A DNA stretch of 9,499 nt from Neisseriaceae bacterium (GCA_947470205.1 CANISK010000043.1:1-9499), one strand, 5' to 3'; numbered from the stretch's first letter, positions 1 through 8,077 are shown. A program made the numbers and translations. The notes: a model not told the origin generated them from the letters alone.

Positions 1-109
1 ACTGTCATTCCCGTGACAACGGGAATCCATTTAAATATAAATACTCGCATTTTAAAATTTAGCAATGAGTGTCGTAAAACTGGATTCCCGTTGTCACGGG
101 AATGACAGT
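1..109. repeat. MITE-like pair of inverted hairpin repeats (ATTCCC-N8-GGGAAT type)
   Basis: Positions 1-29 and 81-109 are perfect reverse complements (29 bp) around a 51-bp A/T-rich centre. Each arm contains a 20-bp unit, at 7-26 and 84-103, of the form ATTCCC-N8-GGGAAT. Each unit is itself a perfect 8-bp stem (ATTCCCGT / ACGGGAAT) with a 4-nt loop. The form matches the layout described for Neisseria dRS3 repeats and similar short palindromes common in proteobacterial intergenic DNA; membership of any named family is inference. The arm starts at the first base of the window, so the left boundary and any target-site duplication cannot be seen. The pair lies just downstream of the minus-strand gene ending at 179 and could limit read-through, although no T-tract follows the stems. 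No transposase is present, so any mobility would have to be supplied in trans. Confidence 0.8.
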
Positions 110-178
110 GTTTGTTAATTTCTTATATCGAATTAGAGTGATATGTAAAAAATGTATCATGTACTAAGATTAAAAATA

Positions 179-1174
179 TTAATTTGGTTTATTTATTATA
201 CTATCTATAATGTCGTTCAAATGCGGATGTTTCTTGTGCAATTCTTGAAATGCTTGATGTGCATGCTTCTGGTTGCGTAGCGCCTCTTCCATTAATGATA
301 AAAATTCACCTTTAAATTTACTATCTTTATTTGTTAAAATATGTGTACCAGATAGCAATACAAAAAAAATAATTTCACATATTTTCGCATGAATTTGATT
401 GGCTTTAATTACCACTCGTAATATTGACATCGCCTTCTCTCGTTCCAACAACATATAACTTTCTTTATTTGTTAGAAAATAAATTATTATTTCATCATTA
501 TCATCACATTTTATTAAATGATTGCAAAAGTGATCAACCGCAAGATACAAATAGCCGCTATAACGATCCTCCGGATAGGATTGTTTATACTTAACCACTA
601 TCTTTTTAAATTGTTCCCAATTCTTTGGGCTATAACCAAGATCTCTAAGATTTATAATTGGCCATAAATTACTTATTAATTCAGGATATAAATCCAAGTG
701 ATCCAATATATTATCAGCATCTCGTTGCATCATTTTATTATAAAGCATGGTTTCATTGTTATTAATAAAATTCTCTAAATCCTGTTTTTTCTTATCTATA
801 TCATCTGATGTTGATTTCACATTTTGCAGTGTCTCTTCAATCTTTCGTCGTGTATATTCTATATAAACGCCAAAAAAGCCAAAAACTAACCCGCCAACCA
901 CAATAATAAATTGTATCACTGATAATTTATTGCCGATATCTGAGTTAGATTGCGAAATTAAATTTGATGACTGATTGGCGATATTATTCGCCGTATCAAA
1001 GGCTTTTTGTGTAAAAGTATCCAACTTATCTACTTCAGCATGTTGTTCTTTAATTTTATTATTTAAATTTTTCTGCTCTTGTTTTATTTCATTTATTTGC
1101 ATTTGCAATTGTTGATTTGTAGTTGCATAAGAAAAAGTAAATAACAAGCTTAATATAAGAATTAATAGTTTCAT
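179..1174 (-). CDS. Hypothetical signal-peptide, coiled-coil, single-pass membrane protein (331 aa)
   Basis: I do not recognise this family. Residues 1-17 look like a type I signal peptide (Lys-2, Leu/Ile-rich core, cleavage after ...SYA). Residues about 20-60 are Gln/Lys/Glu/Asn-rich with coiled-coil spacing. A transmembrane helix lies at about 86-106, followed by the basic triplet RRK at 109-111. By the positive-inside rule this predicts a periplasmic N-terminal segment (18-85) and a cytoplasmic C-terminal part. Residues about 111-145 are again coiled-coil-like. Residues 150-331 look mainly helical, with no motif I can name. The ATG at 1172-1174 is chosen because it starts a complete signal peptide; no good Shine-Dalgarno is visible upstream. 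It is a single gene flanked on both sides by hairpin repeats of one family and separated from the pot operon by about 216 bp. Confidence is high that it is coding, because of its composition, length and topology. Its function is unknown. Confidence 0.75.
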   Translation of the reverse strand: MKLLILILSLLFTFSYATTNQQLQMQINEIKQEQKNLNNKIKEQHAEVDKLDTFTQKAFDTANNIANQSSNLISQSNSDIGNKLSVIQFIIVVGGLVFGFFGVYIEYTRRKIEETLQNVKSTSDDIDKKKQDLENFINNNETMLYNKMMQRDADNILDHLDLYPELISNLWPIINLRDLGYSPKNWEQFKKIVVKYKQSYPEDRYSGYLYLAVDHFCNHLIKCDDNDEIIIYFLTNKESYMLLEREKAMSILRVVIKANQIHAKICEIIFFVLLSGTHILTNKDSKFKGEFLSLMEEALRNQKHAHQAFQELHKKHPHLNDIIDSIINKPN

Positions 1175-1277
1175 AGAGTGTAAATTTTAGTTAGTGTTTA
1201 ATGTGGTTAAAATAATGGAAGTAATTCCCAGTGAATTAAAAATAAAAAGATTGTCGCATCTTAAAGCCTCGCAACAA

Positions 1278-1347
1278 CTGGATTACCGCCTGCGCGGTAA
1301 TGACAAGATCCTGCGCGGTAATGACAAGATCCTGCGCGGTAATGACA
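1278..1347. repeat. ATTACC-N8-GGTAAT hairpin with 21-bp tandem amplification of its right half
   Basis: A 20-bp palindrome at 1282-1301 has an 8-bp stem (ATTACCGC / GCGGTAAT) and loop CTGC, flanked by CTGG on the left and GAC on the right. The loop plus right arm, together with AAGAT, is then repeated with a 21-bp period: 1289-1309, 1310-1330 and a 17-bp partial copy at 1331-1347. The left arm is present only once. The flanks and stem layout match the hairpin at 84-103, so both appear to be one repeat family. The 21-bp period is a multiple of three, which makes an artificial reading frame through it (repeated RGNDKIL), but I do not regard that as a gene. It sits between the end of the PotD-like gene and the start of the hypothetical membrane protein. 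Confidence 0.75.
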
Positions 1348-1390
1348 TAAATTATAACTTTTATAGGTTTCGAGAGAAGTCTGATGAATT

Positions 1391-2464
1391 TTAATTATCA
1401 TGGCATTGCATCTGTATCTCAGTCCACATTTCATTTACCAGAAAACGAGTTTTTGCATCATAGGCTGTGAATGTAAAATTTTTCTTGGCATCGTTGGGGT
1501 ATATCCATTTGTTAGATAGTAAACTTTTATCTAACATTTGTAATGCATAACGATTTGGGATACTAGATCCGGTTGTTATTGCAAGATTATAGGCAATTTT
1601 AGGATTTAACGCAACATTAATAAAATCATATGCCAATTTGGTATGCACAGCATCTTTTGGAATAACTAAATTATCCATTTCATACATATTACCCTCTTTT
1701 TGCAACATGCCGTCAATTTGAATGGGTAAATTATTTAATTTTACGTCTTGAATAGCTTTGAATATATCTATAGAATAACTCATAGAAACCCATATGTCTC
1801 CCCTCACAAGACCCCTAGAGTAGCTATCGCTATCAAATTTGATCCAATATTTGGCTGCATTATCAATCAAAGTGCGGGCTTTGTTTAAATCTTCAATATT
1901 ATTAGTATTGGGGTTTTTGTGCAGATATAACAGTGCGGCTGCAAATACATTGCGAGATGAGGCAAGAACCGTAACATGACCTTTTAATTTTTGAAGATAT
2001 TTGGGCTCAAAAATTACCGCCCAAGTATTTGGCACAATATTTAGCTCTTTCATTTTATTTACATTAAAAGCTAAAAACACAGGCGTGTAAGCATAAGGTA
2101 TAGAATACTCATTACCTCTGTCGTATGCAGGGCTCAAAAATCTGGGACTTATATTATCTAATCCTTTAATTTTACTTTTATCTAACTTTTGAAGTTTATT
2201 CATGTGTGCTAGATCTTCAACAGCATAACTGGTTGCCTCTATAACATCATATCCGCTGCTACCAGCTGCTATTTTTGCAATCATTTCATTGGGGTCGTTA
2301 AAAAATGTTTGATTTAAAGTGCAATTACAAATTTTCTGATATTCCATTATCATTTGATCTGTGGTGTAATTAACTGCAATAAATAAATTCATATTTTGTG
2401 TGGCTGATATATATCCACAAAAGAATATTAGGATAATTGTTGTAATTTTTTTCATATGTGTCAT
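1391..2464 (-). CDS. potD: PotD/PotF-family periplasmic solute-binding protein of an ABC importer
   Basis: This is the extracytoplasmic substrate-binding subunit of the importer encoded just upstream. A type I signal peptide occupies about residues 1-21 (MKK start region, hydrophobic core, cleavage near ...ISA). The rest follows the PotD fold along its length: GYDVIEATSYAVEDL near 71-85, LQKLDKSKI near 91-99, YSIPYAYTP near 120-128, MDNLVIP near 263-269 and the C-terminal NxxxAxxLL-like region. The length (357 aa) is usual for the family. Its ATG overlaps the potC stop as ATGA and has no Shine-Dalgarno, suggesting translational coupling; an ATG three codons later is an alternative start. Aligned from memory to E. 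coli PotD, the ligand residues Asp168 and Glu171 fall on Ser169 and Asn172, Trp229 on Tyr230 and Trp255 on Glu262, while Asp257 is kept as Asp264. The substrate may therefore not be spermidine or putrescine. The family call is secure; the ligand is not. Confidence 0.88.
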   Translation of the reverse strand: MTHMKKITTIILIFFCGYISATQNMNLFIAVNYTTDQMIMEYQKICNCTLNQTFFNDPNEMIAKIAAGSSGYDVIEATSYAVEDLAHMNKLQKLDKSKIKGLDNISPRFLSPAYDRGNEYSIPYAYTPVFLAFNVNKMKELNIVPNTWAVIFEPKYLQKLKGHVTVLASSRNVFAAALLYLHKNPNTNNIEDLNKARTLIDNAAKYWIKFDSDSYSRGLVRGDIWVSMSYSIDIFKAIQDVKLNNLPIQIDGMLQKEGNMYEMDNLVIPKDAVHTKLAYDFINVALNPKIAYNLAITTGSSIPNRYALQMLDKSLLSNKWIYPNDAKKNFTFTAYDAKTRFLVNEMWTEIQMQCHDN

Positions 2465-3234
2465 TTAAATAAATGTGGTGATATTTTTGCGGCTATGGTA
2501 GTTAAAATTAATGTAAAGATTATAATAATAGTTGATATCGCATTTATTTCTGGAGTTATACCCATTTTTAACATAGCATAAATTACAAGCGGCAAGGTCG
2601 TTGCATCTGGCCCTGCAGTAAAAAATGTAATAATGAAATCGTCTACAGATAATGTGAATGCCATAAGACCACCAGAGATAATACCTGGTAAAATCGTGGG
2701 AATTAGTATTAGAAGAAATGCTCTAACCGGCCCAGCTCCTAAATCTCTTGCGGCATATAAAATACTATCATCCATACCATGCATTCTACTTTTGACAGCA
2801 ATAGCCACAAAACTAATACAGAATGCTATATGTGCTAATATAATTGATATATAACCGAGGGTAAAATTAATAAGCACAAAAAATAATAATAACGCAATAC
2901 CAATCAACAGCTCAGGAGCGGCAACTGGTATTAGTATCAAAGATGATAATAATTTTATTTTGTAGCGATGTAGCGCAATTCCCGCCATTGTACCCATAAT
3001 TACCGACATAATACTTGAGATAAATGCAATTGCCAATGAATTAAGTGCTGCATTTATTATTGTTTTATCATGGAATAAGATATTATACCATTTAAAACTA
3101 AAACCAACCCAGCTAACACTAATGCGAGAGCTATTAAATGAAAATAATACCACCACAATCAAGGGAATGTATAGAAATAAATACACCAAAATACCACTTA
3201 TGGTGATTAATTTAGAGGATTTATGCGTTTGCAT
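2461..3234 (-). CDS. potC: Polyamine-type ABC transporter permease, PotC/PotI-like
   Basis: This is the second inner-membrane permease of the importer. Its 257 aa match E. coli PotC (about 264 aa) end to end: an N-terminal TM helix at about 10-32, the stretch FNSSR-x5-W-x-GF-x3-WY at 33-50, further TM helices at about 66-86, 96-122, 128-148, 176-196 and 232-252, and the cytoplasmic EAA-type loop at about 160-184 (AARDLGA ... ILPGI), which docks on the ATPase. LSVDDF at 195-200 and the PEINA motif at 228-232 are also PotC-like. The start is well supported by a strong GGAGGG ribosome-binding site at 3242-3247, 7 nt upstream. The gene begins inside the last codons of potB (14-nt overlap) and ends in an ATGA overlap with potD, so the three are translated as a unit. 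Confidence 0.93.
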   Translation of the reverse strand: MQTHKSSKLITISGILVYLFLYIPLIVVVLFSFNSSRISVSWVGFSFKWYNILFHDKTIINAALNSLAIAFISSIMSVIMGTMAGIALHRYKIKLLSSLILIPVAAPELLIGIALLLFFVLINFTLGYISIILAHIAFCISFVAIAVKSRMHGMDDSILYAARDLGAGPVRAFLLILIPTILPGIISGGLMAFTLSVDDFIITFFTAGPDATTLPLVIYAMLKMGITPEINAISTIIIIFTLILTTIAAKISPHLFK

Positions 3235-4123
3235 ATTTCAACCCTCCATATTTTTTAGCCAATAATGCTACAAAACCAGAGACACTCAACACAACAAGTG
3301 TCATGGTGATTGCAATTGCACTACCGAGAGGCCAATTCATAGTCTGCAAGAATTGTTGTTTGATAAGGTTACCTATCATTAAAGCACAATTATTTCCAAC
3401 TAACTCCGAGACCACAAACATCCCAATACTAGGGATAAAAACCAAAGCACTCCCAGCTAAAATACCAGGCATACTAAGTGGGATTGTAATTTGTAAAAAT
3501 GACTGAATGGCGTTAGCTCCCAAGTCACGACTCGCCTCTATCATGGCATTATCATGTTTTTCTAAATTAGCATATACAGGAAGTATCATAAATGGTAAAT
3601 TAATATATACTAAACATAAAATCACCGCAAATGATGAATATAAGAGATTTACTGGCATAAACCCAAATATTTTAAGTATATGATTAATATAGTAACTAAT
3701 TACAGATTGTGGGCTAAGGATAATCATCCAAGCATAAATCCTAATTAAAAAACAACTCCAAAATGGGACAATAACCAATAGTAATAATAAATCTCTAATT
3801 TTTTTGCTACTTCTTACAATCAATAACGCCAGTGGATAACCAAGTATAAGACATAACACGGTGGTAATAATAGAATATTTTAGTGACCTGAGGCAAAGCG
3901 TCCAGATAAATGGGCTATTTAATATAAACTTAAAACTATCTAAAGATGTATTAATATGGATTGATTTATTAGATACATTTATCAAGGGCAATGCACCTGC
4001 GTATTCGTCTGGTATTCTAAAACTCATTATAATCATAATTATAATAGGTAATAAAAATAATCCCAAAAGGTATATAGTTGGTACACTTGATAAAATTTTC
4101 TTTTCGAGAGATTGTTGTTGCAT
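3221..4123 (-). CDS. potB: Polyamine-type ABC transporter permease, PotB/PotH-like
   Basis: This is the first inner-membrane permease, expected to pair with the PotC-like subunit. Of 300 aa, TM segments are visible at about 14-34, 82-104, 112-136, 160-184, 217-240 and 268-290. The stretch VPFWSCFLIRIYAWM at 119-133 and the EAA loop at 196-221 (EASRDLGA ... MPGILAG) are diagnostic. The text VFIPSIGMFVVSELVG at 228-243 and NWPLGSAIA at 263-271 reads closer to E. coli PotH than PotB, so the orthology within the PotB/PotH pair is open. The gene follows potA by 17 nt and overlaps potC by 14 nt. The ribosome-binding site is weak, which fits translation coupled to potA. A periplasmic loop of about 25 residues (38-62) between TM1 and the next segment is where PotH-type proteins vary. 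Confidence 0.92.
   Translation of the reverse strand: MQQQSLEKKILSSVPTIYLLGLFLLPIIIMIIMSFRIPDEYAGALPLINVSNKSIHINTSLDSFKFILNSPFIWTLCLRSLKYSIITTVLCLILGYPLALLIVRSSKKIRDLLLLLVIVPFWSCFLIRIYAWMIILSPQSVISYYINHILKIFGFMPVNLLYSSFAVILCLVYINLPFMILPVYANLEKHDNAMIEASRDLGANAIQSFLQITIPLSMPGILAGSALVFIPSIGMFVVSELVGNNCALMIGNLIKQQFLQTMNWPLGSAIAITMTLVVLSVSGFVALLAKKYGGLKYANA
3242..3247 (-). promoter_or_regulatory. Strong ribosome-binding site for potC
   Basis: On the minus strand GGAGGG lies 7 nt before the potC ATG, inside the 3' end of potB. It fixes the potC start and shows that potC has independent ribosome loading. In contrast, potD (ATGA overlap) and potB have little or no Shine-Dalgarno. Confidence 0.7.
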
Positions 4124-4140
4124 AATTTTAACTTTGCTAC

Positions 4141-5262
4141 TTATTTGATGAGAAAATTGCCAGCTTGTGGATCAAATGCCACATACACCAAGGATTCCTC
4201 GGTGTAAAATTTGGATTGTTCGGTCTTGGTGTTACTTAGCATGGCTTGAATTTTAGTTCCATTTTCCAATAAAAACTCATATAAAGTTTCACCACCATAA
4301 TAATAATAACCCTTAACGAAAACTCTTGCGGAGAATAAATCTTCGTCATCTATATCGGTTTTTTTAGCGCTTATTTTTTCAGGACGAATAAAGTACCATC
4401 CGATCTGTCCAACAAAATACATATTTGGAGTGTCTACATCTAAATCAAATAAATCAAATTCCAGACTATCTGCCACACGTAATTTTAAATATTTACCTTC
4501 ATAGTCTATACCCAGTATTTCTGCGCGCAGTAAATTGCATTTACCTAAAAAATCAGCAACGAAATGAGTGTCAGGTCTGGTATATACCATTTGTGGTTTA
4601 TCAAGTTGTTCTATTTTGCCGTGATTTAAAACCGCTATTCTATTTGATAAAGCTAACGCCTCACCTTGGTCGTGGGTTACATATATAAATGTAGTTTCGG
4701 TTTCCTCTTGTAGCTTTACAAGTTCAACATGCATATGCTCACGCAGTCTGGCATCTAATGCCGATAACGGTTCATCCAATAAAAGTAATTTTGGTCTATC
4801 CACCAATGAACGAGCAATCGCCACTCTTTGCCGCTGTCCACCCGACAATTCATGTGGATATCTGCTCATGTACTTGGTAAGTCGCACATCTTCTAAAAGC
4901 TCCAACACTTGCTCATTGAGTTTAACTTTTTCCCATTTTGCCATTTTTAATGGAAATGCTATGTTGTCGTACACTGTCATGTGGGGAAATAATGCATAAC
5001 TTTGGAATATAGTGTGAAGTGGACGTTTTTCTGGAGCAAGATGAGTGATGTCTTTTCCATCTAATAAAATTTTACCAGAGTCTGGGGTTACGAACCCCGC
5101 TATCATCCTAAGTAATGTAGTTTTACCGCACCCAGATGGACCCAGTAATGTAAAAAATTCACCAGCATTAATTGTAAGGCTAATGTTATTAACAATTAGA
5201 TTATCTTCATAAGTTTTAGACACATTCTGTATATCTAGCATTGCCATTGAAAATACTTTCAT
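4141..5262 (-). CDS. potA: Polyamine-type ABC transporter ATP-binding protein PotA
   Basis: This cytoplasmic ATPase powers the importer. Counting from the ATG at 5260-5262 (373 aa), the ABC core is complete: Walker A GPSGCGKT at 41-48, Q-loop Gln87, signature LSGGQ at 139-143, Walker B LLLLDEP at 159-165 with catalytic Glu164, D-loop SALD at 167-170 and switch His197. Residues about 235-373 form the C-terminal regulatory/TOBE-like domain found in PotA and related importers. E. coli PotA is 378 aa, so the length is normal. An in-frame TTG 12 nt upstream and ATGs at 5245-5247 and 5239-5241 are alternative starts. None has a clear Shine-Dalgarno, and I prefer the first ATG. It is the promoter-proximal gene of potABCD, the usual E. 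coli order. Confidence 0.93.
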   Translation of the reverse strand: MKVFSMAMLDIQNVSKTYEDNLIVNNISLTINAGEFFTLLGPSGCGKTTLLRMIAGFVTPDSGKILLDGKDITHLAPEKRPLHTIFQSYALFPHMTVYDNIAFPLKMAKWEKVKLNEQVLELLEDVRLTKYMSRYPHELSGGQRQRVAIARSLVDRPKLLLLDEPLSALDARLREHMHVELVKLQEETETTFIYVTHDQGEALALSNRIAVLNHGKIEQLDKPQMVYTRPDTHFVADFLGKCNLLRAEILGIDYEGKYLKLRVADSLEFDLFDLDVDTPNMYFVGQIGWYFIRPEKISAKKTDIDDEDLFSARVFVKGYYYYGGETLYEFLLENGTKIQAMLSNTKTEQSKFYTEESLVYVAFDPQAGNFLIK

Positions 5263-5288
5263 TATATAAAACAAAACGAGATGCTAAT

Positions 5289-5317
5289 TGTATACCAAAA
5301 GATAATAAGTAAGTGAA
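5289..5317 (-). promoter_or_regulatory. Candidate sigma-70 promoter for potABCD
   Basis: On the minus strand TTCACT (5312-5317) and TATACA (5289-5294) are separated by exactly 17 nt. Each matches four of six consensus bases. Initiation about 7 nt downstream would give a leader of roughly 20 nt to the preferred potA ATG. The individual boxes are weak and A/T-rich DNA offers many chance matches, so the support is the spacing and position rather than the sequence. Confidence 0.35.
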
Positions 5318-5357
5318 GTATTTAACTTGTTATCTTTGACAACGCATACTCACAGTA

Positions 5358-5458
5358 TTTGAAAATTGTCACTCGTCAAAAATAAAAAATTTATGGCGCA
5401 GCATACTGTAGTGCATAAGGAACAAATTTTTTATTTTTAACAACGTCCAGATTTCAAA
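5358..5458. repeat. 101-bp imperfect A/T-rich palindrome between the EamA gene and potA
   Basis: TTTGAAA (5358-5364) mirrors TTTCAAA (5452-5458), and a perfect 15-nt arm AAAAATAAAAAATTT (5378-5392) mirrors 5424-5438. The diverged spacers between the two arms are exactly 13 nt on both sides, and the central loop is 31 nt. Symmetry of the spacing suggests a once longer inverted repeat, either an old miniature element or a terminator-like structure after the EamA gene, whose stop is 11 nt away. Downstream toward potA, ATACT-CAC-AGTAT forms a further small palindrome at about 5347-5359. No coding capacity is evident in this 207-bp gap. Confidence 0.5.
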
Positions 5459-5469
5459 GACGAAGAGTG

Positions 5470-5898
5470 TTAGTGTCCATAGTGCACAATTATTAACCCT
5501 GCGATAATAAATACACACCCCACAATGCTATAAAAAGAAAATTGGATCTCTCCAATTAATAAGTATGCAAATATCATTGTAAATATTGGATATGATGCCT
5601 CAATTATTGCAGCCAATGTCGCATTGCTAGATCCGATACTAGTTAAAATTAAGATTGCAGCACTAATATAAACCACAGAACCAAACATCATTAGAGCTAA
5701 TGTTTTCATATCAGTTAATTTTAAGAGCATTGGTTTAAATGTTCCATTAAAAAACAACCAAGGAATAAAAATTACTAAAACCACGAAAGACTCTAAGAGC
5801 AATACTTCCATTGATGTAAGGCTACGCATTAATATCTGATTAATAACATACCCAATACCCCAAAGTGCCGATGCACCTAATGCATACCAAAACCACAT
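5470..5898 (-). CDS. Single-domain EamA/DMT-family membrane protein (142 aa)
   Basis: This is an inner-membrane protein of the drug/metabolite transporter superfamily, in the short one-EamA-domain form (about 140 aa). Substrate and direction are unknown. Counting from the ATG at 5896-5898, hydrophobic helices lie at about 3-22, 31-50, 67-87, 92-115 and 121-140. Features typical of an EamA half are the N-terminal WGxGYVxNQ stretch and, in the fourth and fifth helices, AxxEASYPIFT...LLIGE then a final glycine-containing helix. Proteins with one EamA domain usually act as dimers, whereas full-length members have two fused copies. The start is set by GGGGA about 6 nt upstream on the minus strand; an in-frame TTG four codons earlier would place that purine run inside the gene. 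It has its own promoter and is separated from groEL by a terminator. Confidence 0.8.
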   Translation of the reverse strand: MWFWYALGASALWGIGYVINQILMRSLTSMEVLLLESFVVLVIFIPWLFFNGTFKPMLLKLTDMKTLALMMFGSVVYISAAILILTSIGSSNATLAAIIEASYPIFTMIFAYLLIGEIQFSFYSIVGCVFIIAGLIIVHYGH

Positions 5899-5959
5899 AT
5901 AAATCCCCAAAAAAATTATTCACGCTGAATTAACATAAAAATTATTATTCTACTTTTAT

Positions 5960-5988
5960 ATTGTAACATAAAATAATCTATTTATCAA
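5960..5988 (-). promoter_or_regulatory. Sigma-70 promoter with extended -10 for the EamA-family gene
   Basis: On the minus strand TTGATA (5983-5988, 5/6 consensus) and TACAAT (5960-5965, 5/6) are separated by 17 nt. The bases TGT directly before the -10 give an extended -10 (TGN). Initiation would fall near 5953, leaving a leader of about 55 nt with the GGGGA ribosome-binding site. It starts only a few bases after the groEL terminator stem, so the downstream gene is an independent transcription unit. Confidence 0.65.
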
Positions 5989-5994
5989 ATAAAG

Positions 5995-6027
5995 AAAAGC
6001 CTGTGTTGTTACTACACAGGCTTTTTT
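5995..6027 (-). terminator. Intrinsic terminator of the groESL operon (possibly bidirectional)
   Basis: The perfect stem GCCTGTGT (5999-6006) / ACACAGGC (6014-6021) with a 7-nt loop extends through AAAA/TTTT to 12 bp. On the minus strand it is followed by TTTTCTTTATTT, and on the plus strand by six T residues. It lies about 80 nt after the groEL stop and directly before the next gene's promoter. Confidence 0.88.
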
Positions 6028-6106
6028 ATTTTACCGTACTGATGGTTTATGTGTTGGATTTACTTGATTCTTGCATACTCCAAAATATAAATACGACGAG
6101 TATATT

Positions 6107-7756
<1,650 letters not shown>

Positions 7757-7786
7757 TTAGTATGTTTTATTATTTAAATATATGTA

Positions 7787-8077
7787 TTAACCGATGATAC
7801 CCAATATATCACTTTCACTCATAATGGTATATTCTTTACCATCAATTTTTACTTGTTGACCTGAATATTTTCCAAATATTACTTTATCCCCTGTTTTTAC
7901 ACACATAGTGGTTTTGGTACCGTTATCAAGCGTTTTACCAGCGCCAACTGCAATCACAGTACCCATATCAGGTTTTTCTGCAACATTACCCGGCAATACA
8001 ATACCAGATGCAGTTTTTTCTTCTGCCGCCACTCTTTCAATCACAACTTTATCGTGTAAAGGTTTAATTGATATCAT
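7787..8077 (-). CDS. groES: 10-kDa co-chaperonin GroES
   Basis: This is the heptameric lid of the GroEL folding chamber. It is full length (96 aa). The N-terminal IKPLHDKVVIER block is typical. The mobile loop at about 16-34 (EEKTASGIVLPGNVAEKP) carries the hydrophobic IVL tripeptide that contacts the GroEL apical domain. A roof-loop region at about 47-55 and the C-terminal YTIMSESDILGII complete the fold. AAGGAG at 8088-8093 precedes the ATG by 10 nt, slightly longer than ideal. It is the first gene of groESL, and a sigma-32-type promoter lies about 140 nt upstream, leaving an unusually long leader. Confidence 0.97.
   Translation of the reverse strand: MISIKPLHDKVVIERVAAEEKTASGIVLPGNVAEKPDMGTVIAVGAGKTLDNGTKTTMCVKTGDKVIFGKYSGQQVKIDGKEYTIMSESDILGIIG

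Noticed and set aside
1289..1347. CRISPR array
   Set aside because: The 21-bp units are directly adjacent with no unique spacers and no cas genes nearby. It is a simple tandem duplication.
1194..1394. Plus-strand 66-codon open frame containing three RGNDxx repeats
   Set aside because: It begins with GTG without a ribosome-binding site and its repetitive part is just the 21-bp DNA repeat, whose period is a multiple of three. No protein-like composition is seen elsewhere in it.
2389..2464. Lipoprotein signal for the PotD-like protein (Cys in the leader)
   Set aside because: The residues before the cysteine (IFF) do not fit a lipobox, and a normal type I cleavage site follows.
2633..4148. Plus-strand open frames antisense to potC and potB
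   Set aside because: They are mirror frames of conserved permease genes with no ribosome-binding sites or recognisable domains.
5263..5274. TTG start for potA, four codons upstream of the first ATG
   Set aside because: There is no Shine-Dalgarno, the extra residues are not conserved family text, and an ATG follows at once.
5899..5910. TTG start for the EamA gene
   Set aside because: The purine run GGGGA would then be inside the gene; it is well placed as the ribosome-binding site for the ATG at 5896-5898.
6028..6106. Short minus-strand frame starting MQESSKSNT between groEL and its terminator
   Set aside because: It has only nine codons, and the GGAG sits too close to the ATG to work as a ribosome-binding site.
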